Of a stretch of DNA of 59,103 bases, positions 32,688-41,712 are shown piece after piece. This DNA is from CAZJLN01 sp964540765 (GTDB taxonomy: Bacteria; Chloroflexota; Anaerolineae; Anaerolineales; Anaerolineaceae): contig CAZINW010000010.1 in assembly GCA_964540765.1 (NCBI GenBank), positions 1 to 59,103 on the forward strand, in the 5' to 3' direction. Within the stretch, counting starts at the first letter, position 1. Each line of letters starts with the position of its first letter. The position numbers were made by a program, and so were the translations under genes. The notes beneath the pieces are model-generated. The model did not search any database. It was not told where the DNA came from and saw only the letters and a program-made list of their open reading frames with translations.

Positions 32688-34835
32688 TCATTGATTGTAT
32701 GCGTCATAAGCTTCAATTCTTTCATAAGTCCAGGTTTCCTTGTTAATCCGATAAGTCTCGGTATGCCAATCCTCCGGGACCGCGGCTCGGAAGTAAACAT
32801 AAGGGGTTCCTTCCAGTATCTGAATGTTCGTCCCAAAACTTAGGGGGATAAGCAGCTTCGGTGTGCCATTCTTAAGATCAGCCCTGTATAGATAGTTATT
32901 GTCTTGACTGTTTAGAAAATAAATGTATTCATCATCGCAGGCAAAGTTATATGTTGGAATCTGTAGAACCTTTTTTTGTTCCCTGGTATTCAGGTCCAGA
33001 ACATAAACCCTGCCTTCCTTGTCAAGATTGGAAAAATAAAGCAAATCCCCTCTTACATAAATTTGATTATATGCCCGCATTTCCCCAAGTGTTTCATCAT
33101 TCCCTGTAGTAAGATCATAAGCTCGAAGTTCGTAAATGTTGCTGGTGTAGAAGATCTTTTCGCCGTTGGAGGCAAGGCAACAACTGCCAAGGATGTTTTT
33201 TATGATCACTTCCTTTTGACCGTGTGGCAGATGCACCCTTTGTAATTCCGAATCCCTCGAGAGCATGTAAAGATCGTTTCCGTAGATAAAAAAGGGTAAA
33301 GATTCTTTACCGGCAAACCAGCTGTGCACTTCAAGATCTTCGTTAAGCAGGGATGGATCAACTGGCATGTCCTCCGAGTAAATGATTTTTGACTCCCAGG
33401 AGTTAAAATCAATCTCTGTAATTCTGATCTGAAGATCTGTCTTGGTGGCATAGTAAAGCTTGCCCTCCCGGCTGTAGACGGAAGCTATGTGGGTATCTAT
33501 ATAATTCCGATCTAGGAAAGGATCATGAATAACAGCTCTAAGCGTGTGCGTGTGTAGATCTTCTGTCAGAAAAGTCGGGTAGAGCATAACCACTTTATCA
33601 TCTACCAGGGTGTATTGTGAATTATTACGCGCATTGTAATCGGACGTTGTTTGGATAGGACCTGGCATCGTGCATCCGCTGAAGCAAAGAATTGACAGGA
33701 GAATTACGCTCACTGCCAAAACGCCTTTACGAGGGCGCCTGGCGTCGCCAAACCTGCGTCTGATCACGGCAAGCATGAAAATCAAAGCCAGGAACCATGC
33801 CAGGATCAACCAAAGTTGTGTGCCGGGGCTGATTTCCCGGAAAAGCACCTGTTGGGCTTGGTTCAAATCCCCCATCTCCGTTCCCCTGAAAAAGCCTTGC
33901 CCAAGAATAAAACCCAGAGGACTAGGCAGCAAATATTTCACCGAGGAACTGACCGGCAGTGCGTATGGGATTATTACACTCATCAGCCCGGTCGAAAGTG
34001 CGGCTATCATATTCTGCGATAGCACTGAGATGAACATCGTTAGTCCTGCGAGCAGCAGCAACCCATACCCGCGATAAGCGGAAATAGCCAGAAAAGTTTG
34101 CCCAAGCGATAAATTCAAGCTAGAGTTTTGAAAGTAAGGCAAACTTTGCAGTGGAAAATTACTATGCGGCAGGCCAAACTTCGCCTGGAAGAATGCGTAT
34201 TCCAAGGCTGATGAAAGAGCACTTAACAGAATTACAGCCATGAAAATGCTGAATATTTTGGCGCGGATCAGCGGTTTATCCCCCCTTTTAGTTGAGATTA
34301 ACAAACTTCTCATGTTCGTGTCATACTCCCGGCCGTAGATGGAAGCCGAAAAAAGCACAACTAACAAGACAAATGCCCAATCCACTCTTTCTCTGCCAAG
34401 AAGCGCGTTCCATCCCTCGCTGTAAAGTAAATAACGCTCTTCTGGCTCCTCCTGCGCGTACACAAACTGGCTGTAAAAATTTAGAAACAATTCTCTGTTG
34501 TTGATAAGTTTTTCCAGTTCCCGGGAGGTCTGCCGATATTCCTCATCTGTAATTTCCCTTTGATTGTATCTTTTTCGCAATTCAAGCAGATTCTCGTTTG
34601 CTTGATTGACTTGCTGATAATCGTCATCAATTTTGGATGAAACAGCCTTCGTAATTTTCCCTGAATACGGATTGACAATGGAAAGATATTCAGCACGATT
34701 TTCTGGGGGCAAGTTGTTTGAGTTTCTTACTTCCAAACCTAAAGTAACCATTTTTATCATCACTGCAAGGATGATGAGCAGAATCCCATTGTTTTTTACA
34801 ATCGTTTTATTCAGTTCAAAAGAAAAAAGGTCCAT
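32688..34835 (-). CDS. ABC-2 permease fused to a lipoprotein-like DUF5050/propeller domain
   Basis: A 715-residue two-part protein. Residues 1-360 form an ABC-2 permease with about six membrane segments and a large charged extracytoplasmic loop (about 40-150). Residues 371-388 repeat a complete lipoprotein signal with lipobox CFSGC (Cys388), and the remainder is beta-strand-rich with repeated D-D/E-x-x-x-Y-F/Y motifs (FYTSNIYELRAYDL, DEYIYFLNSQD) like DUF5050 domains. The second half is presumably outside the membrane, close to the transporter. It looks like a permease gene fused with a former downstream lipoprotein gene. The start overlaps the neighbouring permease by 25 bases. Confidence 0.75.
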   Translation of the reverse strand: MDLFSFELNKTIVKNNGILLIILAVMIKMVTLGLEVRNSNNLPPENRAEYLSIVNPYSGKITKAVSSKIDDDYQQVNQANENLLELRKRYNQREITDEEYRQTSRELEKLINNRELFLNFYSQFVYAQEEPEERYLLYSEGWNALLGRERVDWAFVLLVVLFSASIYGREYDTNMRSLLISTKRGDKPLIRAKIFSIFMAVILLSALSSALEYAFFQAKFGLPHSNFPLQSLPYFQNSSLNLSLGQTFLAISAYRGYGLLLLAGLTMFISVLSQNMIAALSTGLMSVIIPYALPVSSSVKYLLPSPLGFILGQGFFRGTEMGDLNQAQQVLFREISPGTQLWLILAWFLALIFMLAVIRRRFGDARRPRKGVLAVSVILLSILCFSGCTMPGPIQTTSDYNARNNSQYTLVDDKVVMLYPTFLTEDLHTHTLRAVIHDPFLDRNYIDTHIASVYSREGKLYYATKTDLQIRITEIDFNSWESKIIYSEDMPVDPSLLNEDLEVHSWFAGKESLPFFIYGNDLYMLSRDSELQRVHLPHGQKEVIIKNILGSCCLASNGEKIFYTSNIYELRAYDLTTGNDETLGEMRAYNQIYVRGDLLYFSNLDKEGRVYVLDLNTREQKKVLQIPTYNFACDDEYIYFLNSQDNNYLYRADLKNGTPKLLIPLSFGTNIQILEGTPYVYFRAAVPEDWHTETYRINKETWTYERIEAYDAYNQ

Positions 34836-36031
34836 CGCCTTGCCTTTGAGAAATCAATTCTTAAAGATTTGCTGTCAGTTGAAAGCTGTAAAACTAAAAC
34901 CACGCCGATACTAATCCAGACAATGTTAGCAATCACAGCTGGAATGGCAGCACTGATCGGGTTTCCAAAGAATTTTTGGGCCGTGTATTCCATAAAAAGA
35001 TACCGGTTCTTGATCAGTAAGGCTGGATTAGTCAACTCCAGGAATGTAAACTGATCCTTGGCTACAAACTGCGACATAAATGGGATAAGGATCGCTCCTG
35101 TACTGATGGTAAATGCATACATGGTTTTGCTAAAGATTTTTGAGGCTAACAAAATCAACCCTGCCAGTGAACTCATTCCAAGTGTGCGTAATAGGAAACT
35201 GAGCAAGATATATTGCCAGATTTTTAGATTGAGTGGCGTGTAACCGAAAACCTGTACAGCATAAAGTGGGGCACCAAAGCCGCGAAACGGAGAAAACAAC
35301 GCGAATCCAATCAGATCCCAGATTAAAAACCACAGAGATAAGAAAAGTACAATCGTATATGTAAAAATAATTTTTGTCCTTACCAGTTTCTTCCGCCCAT
35401 TCTTATAGGCAGGTAAAAGCTGATCCATTTTGGTTTCCTTTTCCCCCACAAAAACAGGCACAATAATCAAAATGCACAATAGCAATACGAGCAAACTTGA
35501 AAAGTCATAATGCAAATAATACTTCATTCCCATCAGGTCATAGAATTCATGAATGGAGCGGTTGGAATAGAGCGATAGGATCTGTTGGTTTTTTTTTAGT
35601 TCATATGGGGCTTTCTGTTCTTCAAAGAATGCAAGATTCTCTGTTGCGTTTCCGACAATTCGATTAATATCATATGCATATCCAACTGCGTACTCCATTT
35701 TCGGCTTTATATTGTCATGAAACAATACCCAATCACCGAAGATGTATCCGGTGATTGTAGCTGGATCATACTCTTGGCTGAAAGTTCCAACCTGTATTAT
35801 GTTGGTCAATCTTTCGTCTTCTGCAATGACATAATCGATCTTATCCTCAGTCAATTCTCCTGCCAATTTGCTGTTGTATACTTTCTGGAAATTATCCTGG
35901 TCATACCAATTTTTGTATTCGTCGCAGCTGAAATAAACCCCAACCATATCTACGGCTGTACATACGATGATCAGGATTAAAACATATGGCTTAATTACAA
36001 ATTTCCTAAATTCAAATTTAAGCAGGCTCAT
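34811..36031 (-). CDS. ABC-2 type permease
   Basis: A 406-residue permease starting MSLLKFEFRKFVIKPYV. One membrane segment is followed by a large loop (about 30-175) outside, then about five to six more segments with a cytoplasmic loop VGEKETKMDQLLPAYKNGRKKLVRTKI typical of this class. Start 36031 overlaps the ATPase stop by 14 bases; an upstream in-frame ATG at 36100 lies inside the ATPase gene. It forms, with the fused permease downstream, a heterodimeric membrane part of the exporter. Confidence 0.8.
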   Translation of the reverse strand: MSLLKFEFRKFVIKPYVLILIIVCTAVDMVGVYFSCDEYKNWYDQDNFQKVYNSKLAGELTEDKIDYVIAEDERLTNIIQVGTFSQEYDPATITGYIFGDWVLFHDNIKPKMEYAVGYAYDINRIVGNATENLAFFEEQKAPYELKKNQQILSLYSNRSIHEFYDLMGMKYYLHYDFSSLLVLLLCILIIVPVFVGEKETKMDQLLPAYKNGRKKLVRTKIIFTYTIVLFLSLWFLIWDLIGFALFSPFRGFGAPLYAVQVFGYTPLNLKIWQYILLSFLLRTLGMSSLAGLILLASKIFSKTMYAFTISTGAILIPFMSQFVAKDQFTFLELTNPALLIKNRYLFMEYTAQKFFGNPISAAIPAVIANIVWISIGVVLVLQLSTDSKSLRIDFSKARRWTFFLLN

Positions 36032-36893
36032 TTGCAGCGCCTTCCGTATAATAAATATAAGCCTCTTCCAATTTAGGTTTTGTGGGTTCGGAATGTTCAT
36101 CTGGGGAAGAATCGCTCACTATTCGCAATGAATATACATCATCCGTCAGTTGTATATTGCTGATCTTATAATTCCCGATAAAACGGTCTATATCCTTAGG
36201 TGAAACTTCCAGGGTCCAAACATGCCCTTGAATCTTTCTGATCAATTCATCCGGACTTCCAGAGAGAACAATCCTGCCGCGATCCATCAAAACAATGGAT
36301 TGGGCAATAGATTCAACATCCGGCACAATATGGGTGGCAATGATAATGGTCCGCTCACCAGAAAGCCGCGATATCGTATTCCGGAAGCGAATGCGTTCAA
36401 TGGGGTCAAGTCCGGCTGTGGGTTCATCAAAGATCAGAATTTCCGGCTCCCCCAACAATGCCTGTGCGATACCTAAGCGTTGCCGCATCCCACCGGAATA
36501 TGCCCCTATTCTTTTTTTTGCTGCGTCTGTCAGATTTACTTCTTCTAATGCGTGATGGATTTCGTACTGACGCATTGATTTCGGAATGCCCTTTAACTCA
36601 CAAATATAGTCCAGGAATTCGTCCGCCCGGAAATCTTTATAAAAGATGGGACTTTGCGGTAAATACCCGACTTTGGATGCAAAAATATCACGGTTCTTTT
36701 CAAGCGGAACATTCTCGAAAATAATTTCTCCTCCATCCGGACGGAGTGTTCCCATAATCATCCCAAGGAGTGTGGTCTTTCCAGCACCGTTCGGACCGAG
36801 AATGCCATAAATTCCTTTTGAAAAAGTAAAAGAGAGGTGATTGACAGCAAACTGTTTGCCATATTTCTTTTGTAAATCCTTGAGTTCAAGCAT
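36018..36893 (-). CDS. ABC exporter ATPase
   Basis: A 291-residue ATPase. Walker A GPNGAGKT is at 33-40, the Q-loop GYLPQSPIFYKDF follows, the signature is YSGGMRQRLGIAQAL, Walker B ILIFDEPTAGLDP and the H-loop IATHIVPDVE. The C-terminal 70 residues form the usual extra domain of BcrA/NatA-type exporters. It is followed by two permease genes with overlapping ends, and preceded 57 bases upstream by the large lipoprotein gene. Substrate unknown. Confidence 0.93.
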   Translation of the reverse strand: MLELKDLQKKYGKQFAVNHLSFTFSKGIYGILGPNGAGKTTLLGMIMGTLRPDGGEIIFENVPLEKNRDIFASKVGYLPQSPIFYKDFRADEFLDYICELKGIPKSMRQYEIHHALEEVNLTDAAKKRIGAYSGGMRQRLGIAQALLGEPEILIFDEPTAGLDPIERIRFRNTISRLSGERTIIIATHIVPDVESIAQSIVLMDRGRIVLSGSPDELIRKIQGHVWTLEVSPKDIDRFIGNYKISNIQLTDDVYSLRIVSDSSPDEHSEPTKPKLEEAYIYYTEGAANEPA

Positions 36894-36950
36894 GATTTTC
36901 TATCATCATCCTTCCAGAAAGTTTATTACAATCTTTTCACGAGAGTTTGT

Positions 36951-39140
36951 CTAAAATGTGTATCGTCCAAGTTTCAGTTTTCCATCAACAGAATAACACA
37001 CATACACATAGCGGTTTGCCTCATCAACAGCAACAAATGGATAACCATTCTCAATGTTTATTTCCCGCAGTGCCTGCATCGTCTTCACATCATAAACCCT
37101 CAATGTGAACACGCTGGCATCCATACCGGGAAGAGTTTTATCCTCTATTCCGACAAAGTATTGACCATGAGGAGAAACGTTGATATTAAAACTTTCTCGC
37201 CCCCATGATGTGCCGTTTGTAAAAGGAATGTCCTGATTTTGCATTGTTTCCAGGTCAACCCGGATGATTTTTCCCTCTGAATGATCCGTTACACCATGCC
37301 TTTCGCTAAAGTAAATCCCTTCATCGGTTACCTGAATTAATTCTTCATTTAAAGCATCCCATTGTGTAAAATTCAACAATTTTCCCTGCTCCAAATCTAT
37401 AACCCCGAAACCCGTACTCGCACTGAAGAAGAGATCTGCAAAGCTTAAGCGGGCACTAAAAGCCAAGTAGCTATCGTTTCCTGCAAAGGCTAACGATGTG
37501 ACCGATGGGTAATCTTTACCTATTTCACTCCGACTGAAGTCAAAGGCGATTTTCTTTTCTTTCGTCCGTAGATCGCCGATCAGTATCTGATTGTTTCCAT
37601 CATTCGTATAGATAGTGCAGGCTACTTTATCCCCGTTTTGGGAAAGTGCGCAATTTGAGATGTGGTCTTGCGGGAAACCAAACAATTCAGCCAATACGGG
37701 TGAATCGACTTTTTCCAAAAGATTATTATATCGACCGAAGAAGGAGGTAGTGTTATCCTGAGGTCCTTCAGGAAAAACTCCGATAACATCCTTTGAATAA
37801 TAAATTTTAAACCGAGTGGGATCTATCTCTTCGGAAATCAGATTCTCCATAGATAAAAGCTGACCACTCTGGGTGTCAAACAGATAAGCTGCTGACTCCT
37901 CGGTAGCTATGAGTAATTTGCCATCATCAAACAGATGAAAGTAATTGCCAGAGTTGTATCGGTCTATCTCCCCGCTTACATTATTCTCAATCAGCCACGA
38001 GCTCAGATCAAGATCCCCCTCCGGCAGCAATCCTAACGCACCCTCCGCCTGAGTTGGAGTCTTTTCAACTTCAGGTGTAACCCCGGCTGCCGGATCTGAT
38101 GTTGCGTTATCGCCTTGCTCCGAATCGTTGATCAGTAGGATGGATTTCGTTTTTGTACCCCATAATTCAGCATTTTGAAAACTTTCCCCGACAGGCAGGA
38201 TCACTGCATAGAGCGAGTTGAAACGTGCAAATCCACGGGTATCTATGGAAAAGGTATAACTGGCAACCTTATCGTACGGGACCCTCATCATAAAATCTGG
38301 CTGTCCATTTATTTTGACTGATTGATGGTTAACAAGGAGCGTCACCCGGTAATCCGCTTCTACCCCGCCCCAGATGCTGGCTGTAAGCTCAACTTGACCA
38401 TTGCTTGAGTGGAGAACGTTTGGATAGGAGGTTTTCCCCTCAGTCAATCGAAAGTTGGGATGTTCGACTCTTCCTGTGGGGTTATTAGCGGTCGGCTGCT
38501 TTTCAGATTCAGGAATGGGTTTCGTCATAACTTCGACGAACGTACTGCTGCTTGCCTGAGGAGCATCACGCTTCATGACTACGGGGGGCATTTCCTGGAG
38601 ATCCCCATCCTGGTATATTCCAAATGATTGGGTTTCACTCTCCGGTATAAAAGATGGTTTGAAGAGAAATATCCTTTCCAGTCCTAAGGTTTCACCTGCT
38701 TTTCCCGTAACCGGGATGAAGGAAACTGTAAACTCAACAGTCTCATTTGCTCTCATTCGGTGCGTGCTGAGGGTCATCTCCTGCTCGATGGCAGGTGGAT
38801 CGTTTTCTGTCTGAGTTGTCTTAACGATTTGGTAAGGCTGTAGGACGCCATCCAAAAAAAACATAAACCCCAATTCAGTCTCGGTACCTAACCCGACAAT
38901 TTCAAAAGTAAACTCAATGGGCTGCCCATCATAGGTGAAAGTATCTGTCATTGGATTGAAACCGATGGGGTTGACTGAATAAGCTCCCACCCCTCCGGAT
39001 GAAGAATTACTTTGTTCGAATGGATTAGGCGGCAGCAAGGTGGCTGTTGGAATCGCCGTCGCAGCCTTGCTTGAACAGGCCGCCAGAGACAAGATTAAGA
39101 TGGCGATGCTGCACAATGTAATTTTAGTTCGGTAGTTCAT
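36951..39140 (-). CDS. large beta-rich (propeller-like) lipoprotein
   Basis: A 729-residue lipoprotein with signal and lipobox LSLAAC (Cys22). Residues 25-340 are beta-rich with an Ig-like feel (DTFTYDGQPIEFTFEIVG, VELTASIWGGVEADYRVTLLVN). After a low-complexity linker around 350-370, residues 380-729 contain WD40/TolB-like strands such as VACTIYTNDGNNQILIGDLR and TLRVYDVKTMQALREINIE, as in a propeller. It is the first gene of the ABC cluster and is likely exposed outside the membrane, as is the C-terminal half of the fused permease. The exporter therefore has two putative sensor or binding domains. The function is not known. Confidence 0.75.
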   Translation of the reverse strand: MNYRTKITLCSIAILILSLAACSSKAATAIPTATLLPPNPFEQSNSSSGGVGAYSVNPIGFNPMTDTFTYDGQPIEFTFEIVGLGTETELGFMFFLDGVLQPYQIVKTTQTENDPPAIEQEMTLSTHRMRANETVEFTVSFIPVTGKAGETLGLERIFLFKPSFIPESETQSFGIYQDGDLQEMPPVVMKRDAPQASSSTFVEVMTKPIPESEKQPTANNPTGRVEHPNFRLTEGKTSYPNVLHSSNGQVELTASIWGGVEADYRVTLLVNHQSVKINGQPDFMMRVPYDKVASYTFSIDTRGFARFNSLYAVILPVGESFQNAELWGTKTKSILLINDSEQGDNATSDPAAGVTPEVEKTPTQAEGALGLLPEGDLDLSSWLIENNVSGEIDRYNSGNYFHLFDDGKLLIATEESAAYLFDTQSGQLLSMENLISEEIDPTRFKIYYSKDVIGVFPEGPQDNTTSFFGRYNNLLEKVDSPVLAELFGFPQDHISNCALSQNGDKVACTIYTNDGNNQILIGDLRTKEKKIAFDFSRSEIGKDYPSVTSLAFAGNDSYLAFSARLSFADLFFSASTGFGVIDLEQGKLLNFTQWDALNEELIQVTDEGIYFSERHGVTDHSEGKIIRVDLETMQNQDIPFTNGTSWGRESFNINVSPHGQYFVGIEDKTLPGMDASVFTLRVYDVKTMQALREINIENGYPFVAVDEANRYVYVCYSVDGKLKLGRYTF

Positions 39141-39536
39141 AGTGCCTCCAAAAAACGCTGGTCGTGGAGAGTAGTTTATAATTCATAAAACCTCTTCTGC
39201 AGAGTATAGCTTAGAGAAACTGTCCTTTGTTTTACGAATCGGTAACAACAATAAAGTGCCATAGGCAAACCTCTTTTTGCCGGTGTTACCAAACTGTAAC
39301 ACCCATGGTCATTTAGGCATGTTTACGGTTTATGAATTAGTTGACGTGTTACGGGCGAGTGTCGTAGAAAACATACTCAGTGGCATTGATCCATTGCATA
39401 TGTGTCGTCCACAATCTTAAAGTGGTTATTCCTGTCGGATTCTGACAAGATGTGGAAGCAGTTTTTACGTTGTACCCACCCCAGTTTGCATTTGTGCTTA
39501 GCGTAGCTCCAGTAATACTGTTTTGGAGTTCGCACT
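39141..39536. other. 396-base gap with hairpin and no clear gene
   Basis: It contains an eight-pair hairpin GGTGTTAC (39282-39289)/GTAACACC (39296-39303). A short minus-strand frame (39377-39568) reads protein-like but matches nothing I recognise. The promoter of the large lipoprotein must lie near 39150-39250; no clear hexamers are seen. Confidence 0.4.
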
Positions 39537-39932
39537 TTACCTAGGGGCGATGATCTGAATGCTGCCAAATTTTACCCCGCGCAGCATTGCTTCCTGCACG
39601 ATTTGCTCCAGCATTTCTTTGCCGAAAGGTGGTCAGCGTGGAATGATCCGGTGCTTTTGAGGACTAGGACCAGCAGCCGGATGCCAACGTAGATTGACGC
39701 CATCGCTAAAAAGCAGGGTTGAATGTGATAGGTTGATTTCGACGAACATACCGTGGGCAGATGCACTTTGGATCGCATTGTTCATCAGGCGAGCAGGGTA
39801 CTCTGTTGGGTCGCCAAAATACCAGGCAAATTTATGGGGCGATTGTGCTGCAACGACAGATGTAATGATTTTGCCAACAAGGGTGTCATTGATCTGCTTA
39901 GCAAGGGTATTGGCTTCTGGGAGTTCGATCAT
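39537..39932 (-). pseudogene. truncated Fpg/Nei-like DNA glycosylase
   Basis: The first 80 codons (MIELPEANTLAKQINDTLVG, then ASAHGMFVEINLSHSTLLFSDGVNLRWH) match the N-terminal domain of formamidopyrimidine-DNA glycosylase/endonuclease VIII homologues starting MIELPEA. A TGA at 39633-39635 stops it. The same frame continues to 39537 but the helix-two-turn-helix and zinc finger regions of the normal ~270-residue protein are missing. Base-excision activity is not expected. Confidence 0.7.
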
Positions 39933-40038
39933 ATGCGATTTCCTTTCAAGAAAATTTTATCATGACCTGTTTCTGACCTTTAAAATCAACTTTCAAAATA
40001 TAATACAAATAATAATTTAGGTCCAAAAAGATTAGATC

Positions 40039-40572
40039 ATGAGCCAAAAAGGGTCTTCACCTTCTCGTCGTAGCATTCGTTTACCAGGGTATGATTACTC
40101 CCAAGCTGGCGCTTATTTTGTAACGATTGTGACTTATGATCGCAAGCCCTTGTTTGGTGAGGTAAAGAATGACGAAATGCATCTCAATGCCCTGGGTAAG
40201 ATTGCTCAAGACGAATGGTTCCGCACTTCACGTTTGCGCCTCTATGTCAAACTATTAGAAGACGAATTCATCGTCATGCCCAATCACATTCACGGCATTA
40301 TTTGGATCACGGATACCGTAGGGGCGTATCGCAATACGCCCCTACCCACCCAATCATTTCATTCACCAGGTATTGGAATCGGTGCCATCATCCGTGGGTA
40401 CAAATCCTCCGTTACGAGCATAAACCAACTACGTCAAACCCCTGCAACCCCTATTTGGCAGCGGAATTACTACGAGCATATCATCCGCAATGAGCAAGAG
40501 ATGCAATCCATCGCTGACTACACCATAACCAATCCATTGAATTGGGAAAAGGATGCGGAAAATCAGGATTAG
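40039..40572 (+). CDS. REP-associated tyrosine transposase (RAYT, Y1 HUH)
   Basis: A 177-residue single-strand DNA transposase-like protein. RLPGYDYSQAGAYFVTIVT is the family start. The metal-binding HUH pair is His83/His85 in VMPNHIHGIIWI, and the catalytic tyrosine is among Tyr144/Tyr145 in WQRNYYEHIIRNE. RAYTs act on REP palindromes scattered in their own genomes. Here a perfect palindrome (40318-40345) lies inside the gene in the variable loop between the HUH motif and the tyrosine helix and encodes VGAYRNTPLPT. Length and motifs look complete. Confidence 0.9.
   Translation: MSQKGSSPSRRSIRLPGYDYSQAGAYFVTIVTYDRKPLFGEVKNDEMHLNALGKIAQDEWFRTSRLRLYVKLLEDEFIVMPNHIHGIIWITDTVGAYRNTPLPTQSFHSPGIGIGAIIRGYKSSVTSINQLRQTPATPIWQRNYYEHIIRNEQEMQSIADYTITNPLNWEKDAENQD
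40318..40345. repeat. REP-like palindrome inside the RAYT coding sequence
   Basis: GTAGGGGCGTAT (40318-40329), loop CGCA, ATACGCCCCTAC (40334-40345): 12 perfect pairs. GC-rich arms with a four-base loop resemble REP units. Confidence 0.9.
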
Positions 40573-40680
40573 GATGGGGCGGCGACCTTCCCCATTTTCA
40601 TGACCAAGTAAGGATGTTTCGATCTTACATATATCGGTGTAAAATTAGACTGAGTTCATAAAATACTCATGGGAGACAAT

Positions 40681-41688
40681 ATGAACATATCATCACTATT
40701 AATACGGAAAGCCTCACACTCTCTTATCGCGGGTCTCTTAATCGCCAGTATGCTGAGCTCGTGCATTTTAATTTCCGAGACACCCACTTCAACAGAAGGA
40801 GTAAATTACGAATTAACCCCAACAGTGGAAAATCCGGCGACGCAGGAATTGACTTTGGTATCGCCAACAGAAGTGGCAACGGAAATGCCAACCATAACCC
40901 TGACCCCCGAGCCGACAGCAACAGCTACAGAGACCCCCGAGCCAACACCGACGGTGGAACCAACCAGTGTTACTTTTTCAGAAAAATATCCGGTCAAATG
41001 GAGCGAGGGTTACACTGCCAACGTTGGAGGCATGGAGATTCCGATTGATATCGGATTAACTCATTGGGTAATGAATCGGCCCGATGAGCCAATTACTGAA
41101 ATTTACATCGCAGAAGATATGGTGGATAAGGTTGGAGACTATTTTATGCATATGTGTTTTTGGCGATATACTCAGCTGATGGATCATTCTGATGTTACTT
41201 ATGAGCAATACTTAGATTTGGTGGCAAAAGGTGAAGGAAAATTGGAAATTGCCACTTACGATGAAAGTAAACCTGATCAAGAAGTACCTGAAGTTACTTT
41301 AATTGACCCACGAAATGGTTTTTCCTTTGCTTGGACAGATAGAGATTTACCAATGGAATTGTATACATCAAGTTACTATATTGGTAGTAGTTTTGAAAAA
41401 TTTATGGTGATGGAATATTTGCCTTCTTCAGAAGTAAGTTTATACAAAAGTTTTGATTATCCAAAAGGAGTAGCACTATCAATGATGGTAAAAGATGCAT
41501 TATTTGATATTATTGATAATATTTCTATAAATAATTTGTGTTTAATTAATGAAACCTTGAAAAACGGTTGTGCGCTTTCAAGGTATCAAGAAATATTTAA
41601 TACTTGGAGAGGTGATATTGGTGAGAAGGAGTTGGATTTTTACAATGGAAAAAGAGATACTCCTTTGTTTGAAATTGTACAGCCATAA
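40681..41688 (+). CDS. lipoprotein with Thr/Pro-rich spacer and AT-rich 3' half
   Basis: A 335-residue lipoprotein with lipobox MLSSC (Cys28), an acidic Thr/Pro spacer to about residue 95 and a globular C-terminal part starting VTFSEKYPVKWSEGYTANVG. GGGAGA precedes the chosen ATG 40681; the ATG at 40669 overlaps that site. Base use changes inside the gene: the first half resembles the other lipoproteins in this window, but from about 41140 onward the codons become strongly A/T-ending, like the cysteine-rich gene that follows 25 bases later. This may be a composite gene or one end of an AT-rich insertion. No known domain recognised. Confidence 0.65.
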   Translation: MNISSLLIRKASHSLIAGLLIASMLSSCILISETPTSTEGVNYELTPTVENPATQELTLVSPTEVATEMPTITLTPEPTATATETPEPTPTVEPTSVTFSEKYPVKWSEGYTANVGGMEIPIDIGLTHWVMNRPDEPITEIYIAEDMVDKVGDYFMHMCFWRYTQLMDHSDVTYEQYLDLVAKGEGKLEIATYDESKPDQEVPEVTLIDPRNGFSFAWTDRDLPMELYTSSYYIGSSFEKFMVMEYLPSSEVSLYKSFDYPKGVALSMMVKDALFDIIDNISINNLCLINETLKNGCALSRYQEIFNTWRGDIGEKELDFYNGKRDTPLFEIVQP

Positions 41689-41703
41689 ATAATTTGTTAT
41701 AGT
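41675..41703 (+). promoter_or_regulatory. promoter of the cysteine-rich gene, probably leaderless
   Basis: TTGTAC (41675-41680), 17 bases, TATAGT (41698-41703), then nine bases to ATG 41713. The mRNA would start at or a few bases before the start codon. The -35 lies inside the end of the preceding gene. Confidence 0.6.
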
Positions 41704-41712
41704 ATTTTGTAG

